Origin: an uncultured Actinomycetes bacterium
GTDB taxonomy: Bacteria > Actinomycetota > Thermoleophilia > Solirubrobacterales > Solirubrobacteraceae
Assembly (NCBI GenBank): GCA_937888775.1
Contig: CALAQT010000170.1
Span: 1-12,931, forward strand
Direction: 5' to 3'
Length of the DNA stretch: 12,931 nt
Part shown: piece after piece, positions 7,515 through 12,931 of the stretch
Numbering within the stretch: the first letter of the stretch is position 1
Layout of the letters: each line of letters begins with the position of its first letter
Notes under the pieces: model-generated
Databases searched by the model: none
What the model was told of the DNA's origin: nothing
Seen by the model: only the letters and a program-made list of their open reading frames with translations
Program-made: the position numbers and the translations under genes

Positions 7515-7544
7515 TGACTCGAGCAAATCGAGATCGTGACTCGA
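7515..7544. repeat. Alternating CTCGA/TCGAG half-sites, possible operator
   Basis: TGACTCGA occurs at 7515-7522 and again at 7537-7544, exactly 22 bases apart, about two helical turns. Between them TCGAG (7528-7532) forms an inverted repeat with the first CTCGA (7518-7522) around a 5-base loop. The array lies in the 187-base gap between the pdxH stop and the TolB-like gene. It could bind a regulator of the operon, or the hairpin could act at the end of pdxH; no T-tract follows. Apart from this array I see nothing convincing in the gap. Confidence 0.4.
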
Positions 7545-7555
7545 ATGCGTGGACC

Positions 7556-8173
7556 TTATGGCGCGAGAAGCTCGAGCTGCCAGCGGCCCTCGGTCTGCCG
7601 GGTGTAGCGCAGCCTGTCGTGGAGACGATCGTCGCGCTGCTGCCAGAACTCGAAGATCTCGGGAATCAGGCGGAAGCCACCCCAGGCAGCAGGCAGCGGC
7701 AGCTCCGCGCCCTCGTATAGGGCGGCGAGCTCGGCCACACGTTGCTCGAGCAAGCCACGGCTGTCGATCGTGCGGCTCTGCGGCGAGGCGAGTGCGCTCA
7801 GCTGGCTGCCGCGCGCCCGGCTACGAACGTATGAGGCTGACTCGCCAGGGCTCGTGCGTTCGACACGCCCCTCAATTCTCACCTGGCGTCCCAGCGGATC
7901 CCAATGAAACAGCAGCGCCCCGCGGGGATTGGCGGCGAGTTCGCGGCCCTTGCGGCTCTCATAGTTCGTGTAGAACACGAACCCGGATTCGTCAGCCTGC
8001 TTGACCAGCACCATCCGCACCGATGGCACGCAATCCGTGGTGGCGGTCGCCACAGCGGCCGCCTCAGGCGCCCGCACGCCGGCGCTGGCCGCCTGCTCAA
8101 ACCAGCGCGTGAACTGCCGAAACGGATTGCGATCAACATCCTGCTCCCGCAGCGGCCGTCCGAAGTCCGACAT
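7556..8173 (-). CDS. pdxH: Pyridoxamine/pyridoxine 5'-phosphate oxidase
   Basis: A 205-residue enzyme, close to the usual length of about 215-230. It oxidises pyridoxine or pyridoxamine 5'-phosphate to pyridoxal 5'-phosphate with FMN and oxygen, the last step of vitamin B6 salvage, in the cytoplasm. The FMN-site segments are present: PSVRMVLVK at about 50-58, YTNYESRKGREL at 68-79, LLFHW at 87-91 and RQVRIEG at 96-102. The PLP-site motif RLH (R183, H185) sits in DDRLHDR, and the protein ends in the family-typical LAP. ATG 8173 is chosen because SDFGRPLREQDVDRNPF matches the normal N-terminus; the frame is open further to 8224 but that adds 17 unlike residues. There is no Shine-Dalgarno; a GATAAT lies 6 bases before the ATG, suggesting a leaderless transcript. 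It is divergent from the M24 peptidase. Confidence 0.93.
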   Translation of the reverse strand: MSDFGRPLREQDVDRNPFRQFTRWFEQAASAGVRAPEAAAVATATTDCVPSVRMVLVKQADESGFVFYTNYESRKGRELAANPRGALLFHWDPLGRQVRIEGRVERTSPGESASYVRSRARGSQLSALASPQSRTIDSRGLLEQRVAELAALYEGAELPLPAAWGGFRLIPEIFEFWQQRDDRLHDRLRYTRQTEGRWQLELLAP

Positions 8174-8232
8174 GGCGACATTATCGGTGTATCGCGCCCT
8201 CCCCGTCCGGCGCGTCTCTAGCATTCGCGGCC
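8174..8232. promoter_or_regulatory. Divergent, probably leaderless promoters of pdxH and the M24 peptidase
   Basis: Only 59 bases separate the two starts. On the minus strand GATAAT (8185-8180) lies 6 bases before the pdxH ATG; on the plus strand TAGCAT (8219-8224) lies 8 bases before the peptidase GTG. Neither gene has a Shine-Dalgarno sequence. The spacing places the transcription start at or next to the first base of each start codon. No good -35 is visible for either. Confidence 0.5.
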
Positions 8233-9369
8233 GTGGCGACAGTCCTTTTGTATGGCGACACGATCCGGTATCCGTCGATGCGGCACGAGGTGCCGCTCGA
8301 GATCTTGGATCCGTTCCTGTTCGTCGCTCGGGACGATGAGAAACTCGTGCTGACTAATACCCTGGAGGCGCAGCGCATCACGCGCGTGCTGCCGGAGGCC
8401 GAGTTGCTTGTCGCCGATGAGCTTGGGTTCTTTGATCTGGTTCAGCAGGGCACGTCATACGATGAAGCGGAGCTCACGACGGTGGTCAGGGCGCTGCGCG
8501 CATGGGGCGTAGACCGCGCCGTCGTTGCGCGTGACCTTCCGGTCGCGGTCGCAGACTGGATCCGTGCGGCGGGCATCGCCATTGACGTTGACGGCCGGAC
8601 GGTTGAGGCTCGCCGGCGCGTCAAGGCTCCGGCGGAGCTGGCCGGCATACGGCGCGCTCAGCGCGCTGCCGAGTCGGGCATGGCAGCTGCGGAGAAGCTG
8701 ATCCGCGAAGCGAAGCGAGACGGTGGGCGCCTGAACCAGGGCGGCGAGCCGCTCACGGCCGAGGAAGTGCGCGCCGCGATCCGGACGGCGTGCGCCGCCG
8801 CGGGCGCGCCGGCGCCTCCGGACATCATGGTTGTCTCGGCGCTGTCCGGGGGTGGGCATGACCCCGGTTGGGGGCCTCTGCCTGCAGACCTGCCGATCAC
8901 GATCGACCTGTGGCCGCGCGACGAAGTCAGCGGCTGCTGGGCCGATATGACACGCACGTTCGTGGCGGGCCAAATACAAGAACAGGTAGGCGAACTGCGC
9001 GACGTCGTCCGTGAAGCGCTGGAGGCGGCGCGTTCCGCCGCACGCCCAGGGATCACGGGCCGAGCCCTTTACGACATTGCCGCCGGGGTCGTCGAGCGTG
9101 CCGGTCACCCGACTCAGCGCACGCGTGAGCCCGGGCAGCGTCTAACCCACGGGTTCTATTTCAGTCTCGGACATGGAGTCGGACTGGAGGTGCACGAACC
9201 GCCAGGACTCGGACTCTCAGACACGGAAACGCTCCTCGCAGGAGACGTAGTCGCGATCGAGCCCGGGATCGAAGACCTGCCAGGAATTGGCGGGGTCCGT
9301 TACGAAGATCTCCTGCTCATAACCGAGCAGGGATGTGAGACCCTCACTCGTTACTCCTACGACCTGTGA
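8233..9369 (+). CDS. M24-family metallopeptidase (Xaa-Pro aminopeptidase-like)
   Basis: A 378-residue cytoplasmic enzyme of the pita-bread fold. Residues 1-130 form a short creatinase-type N-terminal domain; residues from about 135 form the catalytic domain. All five metal ligands of the family are present: D225 (ITIDLWPRDE), D238 (WADMTRTF), H314 (SLGHGVGLEVHE), E343 (VAIEPGIE) and E358 (VRYEDLLLIT). H209 in GGGHDPG and H321 fit the conserved substrate-side histidines. It should bind two Mn or Co ions and remove an N-terminal residue, probably one preceding proline, from small peptides; the precise substrate cannot be read from sequence and a creatinase-like or dipeptidase role is possible. 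The start is GTG 8233 with a -10-like TAGCAT 8 bases upstream. The stop codon overlaps the GTG that opens the HAD remnant (GTGA). Confidence 0.88.
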   Translation: MATVLLYGDTIRYPSMRHEVPLEILDPFLFVARDDEKLVLTNTLEAQRITRVLPEAELLVADELGFFDLVQQGTSYDEAELTTVVRALRAWGVDRAVVARDLPVAVADWIRAAGIAIDVDGRTVEARRRVKAPAELAGIRRAQRAAESGMAAAEKLIREAKRDGGRLNQGGEPLTAEEVRAAIRTACAAAGAPAPPDIMVVSALSGGGHDPGWGPLPADLPITIDLWPRDEVSGCWADMTRTFVAGQIQEQVGELRDVVREALEAARSAARPGITGRALYDIAAGVVERAGHPTQRTREPGQRLTHGFYFSLGHGVGLEVHEPPGLGLSDTETLLAGDVVAIEPGIEDLPGIGGVRYEDLLLITEQGCETLTRYSYDL

Positions 9370-9578
9370 GGCGCGCGCGTCCCAAGATCTTCCAGCGGCT
9401 GCTTGATCGCTTCAGCCTCACGCCGTCTGCGACCGTGACGAGCGATGACTCTACGCGGAATCTGGACGCAGCACGCGGCTTGGGCATGCCGACCGTTCAG
9501 GTTCCCGCTCGCCAGCGCCTAGAGACTTTCCCGCGCAGCTCGTACGCCGGGTTACAGTCCCTTCCACGGCAACAATGA
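9366..9578 (+). pseudogene. C-terminal remnant of a HAD phosphatase (pyrimidine 5'-nucleotidase-like)
   Basis: A 70-residue frame opening at GTG 9366, overlapping the M24 stop by two bases. Residues 3-46 read like the end of a HAD subfamily IA phosphatase: RPKIFQRLLDRFSLTP at 5-20 corresponds to the segment following the motif III lysine, and SDDSTRNLDAARGLGMPTV at 26-44 contains the motif IV acidic pair D27-D28 and the R-N-x-x-A-A-R-x-L-G-M signature of the pyrimidine 5'-nucleotidase group. The catalytic D-x-D-x-T motif I, the cap and motif II are absent upstream, and the motif III lysine position seems to be Arg. With no active site it should be inactive. It is most simply the tail of a deleted gene; a small expressed protein cannot be excluded but there is no Shine-Dalgarno. 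Confidence 0.6.
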
Positions 9579-9593
9579 GAACGGAGTGACGCA

Positions 9594-9959
9594 ATGGCTG
9601 GAGACGCATTGTTCCTGGGTTGGGGTCAGGTCGTGCGGGGGCGCGAGCAGCTCGCGCTACAGGTTTTTCAGGAGAGCATCGCCTACTACGGCAAGCTGCA
9701 GGAGGACGGCCGGATCGATGGCTTCGACACGTTCCTACTGGCTCCGCATAGTGGTGACCTCGCGGGCTTCATCATCATGCATGGCGAGCAAGCTGCGCTC
9801 GACTCGGTGCGATCCAGCCCCGAGTTCCTGCGTGTCGTCAGTCGCGCAGGAGCCGTGGTTGACAACGTCGGAGTGGTGAGCGCTTACACCGGAGAGGCCC
9901 TGGCACAGGTTATGGGGCTGTTCGGCGAGATCTCGCAGGAGCTGCCTCAAGCGAAGTAG
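9594..9959 (+). CDS. Uncharacterised small YCII/ABM-like protein
   Basis: A 121-residue soluble protein with no signal peptide. It begins MAGDALFLGWGQVVRGRE, then has a long amphipathic helix with ALQVFQESIAYYGKLQ at 24-39, a strand with FDTFLLAPHSGDLAGFIIMHGE at 44-65, a second helix at 66-80, and a strand with AGAVVDNVGVVSAYTGE at 85-101. The order strand, helix, two strands, helix, strand fits a ferredoxin-like dimeric alpha-beta barrel such as the ABM/YCII folds. I recognise similar actinobacterial sequences but know no function. The start is ATG 9594 with GGAG (9583-9586) 7 bases before it, and TACAGT at 9553-9558 could be its -10. Its last 50 bases overlap the 3' end of the kinase gene on the other strand. 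Confidence 0.7.
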   Translation: MAGDALFLGWGQVVRGREQLALQVFQESIAYYGKLQEDGRIDGFDTFLLAPHSGDLAGFIIMHGEQAALDSVRSSPEFLRVVSRAGAVVDNVGVVSAYTGEALAQVMGLFGEISQELPQAK

Positions 9960-10929
9960 CCATCGCCGGGGGACAGGATTCCTGGGAGGGCACGCGTGCC
10001 GCGAGTCCAAGTGCGCTGTGATGCGCCCGCGCCCGCGGGAGATCGGTCACGAGCACCGCCTCTGAGACTGCGAACACCAGCGCCCACTCCCACACCCGCC
10101 CGGGGTCCAGCCCGGCTGCATGCCCGACCAGCTCACAGCGCTGCTTCACGCGCTCACCTGGTCGGTGGGTGACAGACCAGAACGCCGCATCTAGGCACGG
10201 ATCCCCGACGCACGGGCGCGGGTCTATCGCCCGCCACTTCCCCTGCGCGTCGAGCAGGATGTTCTTGTTCATCAGGTCGCCGTGACACATCACCCTGCTC
10301 GGACACTGCTCGTGCAGCACCAGCGCCGTGTCGTACGCGGCGTCGAGGTCGAGATGGCTGATCAGCCCTCTGGCGTGGCTCGGCCCGTCGAGCTGCTGAT
10401 GCGCGCGCTCAAAGCGCCAGCGCAGCTCCTGCCGGGCGTCAGGGACCGCCGCCGGAAAACGCTCCGTCGGGATCCGGTGAAGGGCCAGGAGCAGCTCGCC
10501 CGCGCGCCTGGCGTCGGCACCGTCATCATCGCCGGGGCGCACCGCCACACCCGGGCAGACGGCATCGAGCAGCAGCACGCTCCCGTCCTCGGTTGCGTAC
10601 CGCAGCGCGCAGGCGCCAACGCCGGCCCACGCGGCGAGCGCAGCAGCCTCCGCGCGAGCGCTATCGGCGTCCGGCGCGGTCAGCTTCAACACGACTGCTG
10701 CTCCGTCGCGACGCCGTTTGCACGCCAGGGCAGCTGACAGCACCCCGCCGGGCATGATGCGGGCGTCGCGCAGGCCCAGGCGCGCCTGCCAGCAAGCCGC
10801 CAGCGACGGCAACTCGGCGAGGAACCGGAGTGCCCGCGGCCCGTCAAGGCGCTCGCGCTTCGCGATCAGCGCGTCGTCAACGCCGAGCACACCCAGGCCT
10901 TCCCGGTCCAGTGTGCTTCCTGTCGCCAT
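9910..10929 (-). CDS. APH(6)/streptomycin 6-kinase-like aminoglycoside phosphotransferase
   Basis: A 339-residue cytoplasmic kinase of the aminoglycoside phosphotransferase fold, closest to the APH(6)/hydroxyurea-kinase group. The N-lobe has the ATP-site lysine K82 (AVVLKL) and E94. The catalytic loop is HGDLMNKN, with H216, D218 and N223, and the metal-binding motif is IDP with D236, followed by GDPCLDAAFW. All key residues are present, so phosphorylation of streptomycin or another small hydroxyl compound is plausible; sequence alone cannot show resistance. The family is usually around 300 residues; here about 30 extra residues of Ala/Ser/Arg-rich tail run over the end of the convergent small gene, suggesting loss of the original stop. 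ATG 10929 is preferred: upstream only a TTG at 10986 is in frame, and a TATCGT lies 7 bases before the ATG. Confidence 0.82.
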   Translation of the reverse strand: MATGSTLDREGLGVLGVDDALIAKRERLDGPRALRFLAELPSLAACWQARLGLRDARIMPGGVLSAALACKRRRDGAAVVLKLTAPDADSARAEAAALAAWAGVGACALRYATEDGSVLLLDAVCPGVAVRPGDDDGADARRAGELLLALHRIPTERFPAAVPDARQELRWRFERAHQQLDGPSHARGLISHLDLDAAYDTALVLHEQCPSRVMCHGDLMNKNILLDAQGKWRAIDPRPCVGDPCLDAAFWSVTHRPGERVKQRCELVGHAAGLDPGRVWEWALVFAVSEAVLVTDLPRARAHHSALGLAARVPSQESCPPAMATSLEAAPARSRRTAP

Positions 10930-10967
10930 GCTCTCGACGATAGACCCCGCGCACCTGGTCGCTGCAA
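10930..10967 (-). promoter_or_regulatory. Candidate leaderless promoter of the APH-like kinase
   Basis: Reading the minus strand, TATCGT (10942-10937) lies 7 bases before the ATG at 10929, with no Shine-Dalgarno sequence between. A weak TTGCAG (10967-10962) stands 19 bases further up as a possible -35. This suggests the kinase is transcribed separately from the reductase-like gene 95 bases upstream. Confidence 0.4.
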
Positions 10968-11024
10968 CAGCTTGCGGCGGAGACAATGAACCTCAAGGCT
11001 CTGGCTGACGACTGCTAGGCCGCA

Positions 11025-11582
11025 TTACACACGCCGGTAGCGAACGTAAACCACGCGAGAGCCAAACGTCTGTGTCTCGGCCAGCTCCAGGTTGATCCTC
11101 TCGTCCAGGGCCGGGAAGTAAGGCGTACCGCCGCCCAGTACAACCGGACTGACGAACAGCCGGTACTCGTCGATGAGACCCAGCTTCGTGAGGGTGGCGG
11201 CCAGGCCAGCGCCGCCGACGGCCAGGTCCTTTCCTGGTTGTCCCTTCAGCTTGGCGACCTCTTCGGCGACGCTGTCCCTGACTAGCCTGGCATTGCCCTC
11301 GACTTTCTCGAGGGTCTTCGAGAACACGATCTTCGGCACGTTCTTCCAGATGCGAGCGAACTCCAGCTCGTGGTCTGGAGCCGACGGTTTCTCGTCGGCG
11401 GTCTCCCAGTACACCATCACCTCGTAAAGCCGCCGTCCACATAGGTGCGCACCCAACTCCCGTGTCTGCTGGTTATGGAACCGATGCAGCTCCTCGTCGG
11501 GCGCCGACCAGTCGATCTCCCCGTCGGGTCCAGCGATGTAGCCGTCCAGCGACACTCCCATGGAATAGATCAGCTTCCGCAT
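11025..11582 (-). CDS. RibD C-terminal / dihydrofolate reductase-family protein
   Basis: A 185-residue cytoplasmic protein. It starts MRKLIYSMGVSLDGYIAGPDG, the typical opening of RibD-C/dihydrofolate-reductase-like oxidoreductases, and keeps HLCGRRLYEVM at 46-56, the glycine-rich nucleotide-binding segment AVGGAGLAATL at 121-131 and IDEYRLFVSPVVLGGGTPYF at 137-156. It probably reduces a small substrate with NADPH, but these stand-alone members are mostly uncharacterised and should not be taken as true folate enzymes. An AGGAGG (11594-11589) lies 6 bases before ATG 11582 and only 3 before an overlapping GTG at 11585, so the ATG is chosen. It is divergent from the sigma-factor gene, which may control it, and lies 95 bases upstream of the kinase on the same strand. 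Confidence 0.87.
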   Translation of the reverse strand: MRKLIYSMGVSLDGYIAGPDGEIDWSAPDEELHRFHNQQTRELGAHLCGRRLYEVMVYWETADEKPSAPDHELEFARIWKNVPKIVFSKTLEKVEGNARLVRDSVAEEVAKLKGQPGKDLAVGGAGLAATLTKLGLIDEYRLFVSPVVLGGGTPYFPALDERINLELAETQTFGSRVVYVRYRRV

Positions 11583-11588
11583 CACGAT

Positions 11589-11594
11589 CCTCCT
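11589..11594 (-). promoter_or_regulatory. Strong Shine-Dalgarno of the reductase-like gene
   Basis: The minus strand reads AGGAGG, 6 bases before the ATG ending at 11582. It is the strongest ribosome binding site in the window and decides between the tandem GTG and ATG start codons. Confidence 0.75.
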
Positions 11595-11646
11595 CGGTTG
11601 GCGCCCGTTCTTCGGTGATTCATGACCTTGCGCCGCCCCAGTTCCA

Positions 11647-11664
11647 ATCGGTGACCGATCGATC
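11647..11664. promoter_or_regulatory. 13-base palindrome in the sigma-factor/reductase divergent region
   Basis: ATCGGT-G-ACCGAT (11647-11659) is a perfect inverted repeat with one central base. It overlaps a second palindrome, GATCGATC (11657-11664). It lies between the two divergent genes, upstream of the sigma factor's -10-like TATTCT and 65 bases from the reductase start. A dimeric regulator could bind here. Confidence 0.4.
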
Positions 11665-11696
11665 AGGCGCTGCGTGAGCTTGAGGAGTGGGCAGTT

Positions 11697-11702
11697 TATT
11701 CT
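11697..11702 (+). promoter_or_regulatory. Candidate -10 of the sigma-factor gene
   Basis: TATTCT lies 10 bases before ATG 11713 and 7 before the in-frame TTG at 11710. No Shine-Dalgarno is near either codon; a GAGGAG at 11682-11687 is too far upstream. No clear -35 element or ECF-type promoter motif is visible. Confidence 0.35.
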
Positions 11703-11712
11703 TTCGATCTTG

Positions 11713-12828
11713 ATGGCTAATGGTTTGACGGGTGCAACGGCGTATGAGCGGAACGCCCTTGCGGCGGCTCGGGCTGGCGAGGGGGGTGCATTTGCCCGTC
11801 TCGTGGAGCCCTATCGCGGGGAGTTGCACGCGCACTGCTATCGGATGCTCGGCTCGGTGCATGATGGCGAGGATGCGCTGCAGGAGACGCTGTTGCGCGC
11901 GTGGCGTGGGCTGTCGCGTTTTGAGGGGCGCAGCTCGCTGCGCTCGTGGCTGTATACGATCGCTACGAACGCTTGCCTAAGCCAGATCGCGCGGCGACCC
12001 AAGCGGGTGCTGCCGATCGACTATGGTCCCGCGACTGATCCTCATGTCGCGCCCGGCGAGCCGATCGTTGAATCGGTGTGGCTTGAGCCCTACCCGGACG
12101 AGATGCTCGGCATCCAGGACGGCTGTGGCACACCTGAGGCGCGCTATGAGCGACGCGAGAGCGTGGAGTTGGCGTTCGTAGCCGCGCTGCAACATCTGTC
12201 GGCTAATCAGCGTGCCGTGCTGATTTTGCGCCAGGTGCTGGCGTTCTCGGCCAAGGAGACGGCGCAGATGCTCCAGACCACGGTCGCGTCGGTCAACAGC
12301 GCCGGGCAGCGTGCGCGAGCCGCCGTTGACGAGCGCGTTCCACAGCAGAGCCAGCAGGCGACGCTGAGCTTGCTCGGCGACGACGCTGTGCGCGAGCTCG
12401 TTGACCGTTATGTCGATGCCTGGGAGCGCTGCGATGTCGAGGCGTTTGCGGGGATGCTGGCCCAGGACGCCACCTTCGCGATGCCGCCGCTCGCAACCTG
12501 GTATCAGGGCCGCGACAGCATCGCGACGTGGGCCGCCGGCTGGCCTCTGTCAGGCAGATGGCGCTGGCGCACGGTGTTGGCGCGCGCGAACGGGCAGCCA
12601 GCCCTTGGTTTCTATGCGTGGGATGCGACGCAGGCGGCCTACATGCCGTTCGCGCTCAACGTGCTGAGCCTGCGCGCCAAGGAGATCAGCGACGTCACCG
12701 CGTTCGTGGCGCGCTCGACCCAGGCAACCGAACCAGAGGCCTACGAGCGCTGGCCCGAACAGCCCGCCGACCCCCGCCGGCTCACCACCACCTTTGAACA
12801 GTTCGGCCTCCCCGAGCGATTGAACTAG
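11713..12828 (+). CDS. ECF sigma factor of the SigG/SigX5 type with a C-terminal SnoaL-like domain
   Basis: A 371-residue sigma-70-family factor. Sigma-2 covers about residues 27-95 (FARLVEPYRGELHAHCYRML, then DALQETLLRAWRGL and the -10-recognition stretch SSLRSWLYTIATNACL). A linker holds the family-typical WLEPYPDEML at 123-132. Sigma-4 is at about 150-208 (LSANQRAVLILRQVLAFSAKE, then TVASVNSAGQRARAAV). A SnoaL/NTF2-like domain covers about 222-340, with ANGQPALGFYAW and the ending FGLPERL. In related ECF groups this domain substitutes for an anti-sigma factor in controlling activity; no anti-sigma gene is seen nearby. ATG 11713 is chosen because the preceding in-frame codons back to GTG 11674 do not resemble the family. 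The sigma-4 helix has Gly where relatives usually have Leu (SAGQR for SALQR). The reductase gene is divergent and a likely target. Confidence 0.88.
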   Translation: MANGLTGATAYERNALAAARAGEGGAFARLVEPYRGELHAHCYRMLGSVHDGEDALQETLLRAWRGLSRFEGRSSLRSWLYTIATNACLSQIARRPKRVLPIDYGPATDPHVAPGEPIVESVWLEPYPDEMLGIQDGCGTPEARYERRESVELAFVAALQHLSANQRAVLILRQVLAFSAKETAQMLQTTVASVNSAGQRARAAVDERVPQQSQQATLSLLGDDAVRELVDRYVDAWERCDVEAFAGMLAQDATFAMPPLATWYQGRDSIATWAAGWPLSGRWRWRTVLARANGQPALGFYAWDATQAAYMPFALNVLSLRAKEISDVTAFVARSTQATEPEAYERWPEQPADPRRLTTTFEQFGLPERLN

Positions 12829-12931
12829 CCGGCCGGGTGGGTTGACGAGCGCCTATCGAACGGTTGTCTTGGGCCTAGACCCTATGGAGGATGATTCGCC
12901 GAGACGTTGAAGGCCGGACCTCAATCGCATT
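12829..12931. other. Right-edge stretch with no supported gene
   Basis: These 103 bases after the sigma-factor stop hold no recognisable gene or clear terminator. GGAGG (12886-12890) directly abuts an ATG at 12891, whose frame is open to the edge for 13 codons. A gene could start there, but the zero spacing and short length give no real support. Confidence 0.5.

Noticed and set aside
6707..7720. A 337-codon plus-strand open frame across the TolB-like gene, the gap and the end of pdxH
   Set aside because: It crosses two well-supported minus-strand genes and shows Pro/Arg/Thr-rich composition with no motif; it is a shadow frame.
1..12931. A mobile element, CRISPR, defence island or tRNA/rRNA gene
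   Set aside because: I saw no transposase or integrase motifs, terminal inverted repeats, CRISPR-like spacing or tRNA cloverleaf by eye; the kinase and sigma factor alone do not make a mobile or defence region.

Overview
The window is GC-rich, densely packed bacterial DNA with GTG and TTG starts. It looks like a Solirubrobacterales/Thermoleophilia actinobacterium. This rests on the exported Ser-Cys-Pro repeat proteins, the TolB-like protein opening its mature part with FPGRNG, the coiled-coil/winged-helix regulator with an Ala-Thr-Lys linker, and -10-like hexamers (TAnnnT type) sitting 6-8 bases before several start codons that lack a Shine-Dalgarno sequence. The taxonomic call is inference; no rRNA gene is present.

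Layout. Positions 1-2109 (+) carry a cyclic-di-GMP signalling protein cut by the left edge: PAS, PAS, degenerate GGDEF, GAF, HD-GYP. Convergent to it is a small winged-helix protein (2151-2627, -). Positions 2788-2979 hold the remnant of a MoxR-like AAA ATPase that has lost its centre, followed by a small CBU_0592-like membrane protein (3011-3265, +). Then comes a two-gene minus-strand operon with a 4-base start/stop overlap: an exported TolB-like protein (5791-7368) and an exported 820-residue protein with 14 cysteine-paired repeats (3332-5794). Upstream on the same strand is pdxH (7556-8173). A 59-base divergent region separates pdxH from an M24 metallopeptidase (8233-9369, +), whose stop codon overlaps a C-terminal HAD-phosphatase remnant. 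Then follow a small uncharacterised YCII/ABM-like protein (9594-9959, +), an APH(6)/streptomycin-kinase-like enzyme (9910-10929, -), a RibD-C/dihydrofolate-reductase-like protein (11025-11582, -) and a divergent SigG-type ECF sigma factor with a SnoaL-like tail (11713-12828, +). The last 100 bases hold no supported gene.

How they fit together. No single pathway unites the window. Three local units make sense: the TolB-like/repeat-protein operon, probably two propeller proteins outside the membrane; the divergent pdxH/M24 pair; and the divergent sigma-factor/reductase pair with a 13-base palindrome between them. Two decayed genes, the AAA ATPase and the HAD phosphatase, point to local gene loss.

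The most unusual item is the 14-repeat protein. Its N-terminus seems to supply the strand missing from its last repeat, as in a velcro-closed beta-propeller, and a single copy of the same repeat sits inside its operon partner. I found no convincing new multi-gene defence, mobile or RNA-based system.
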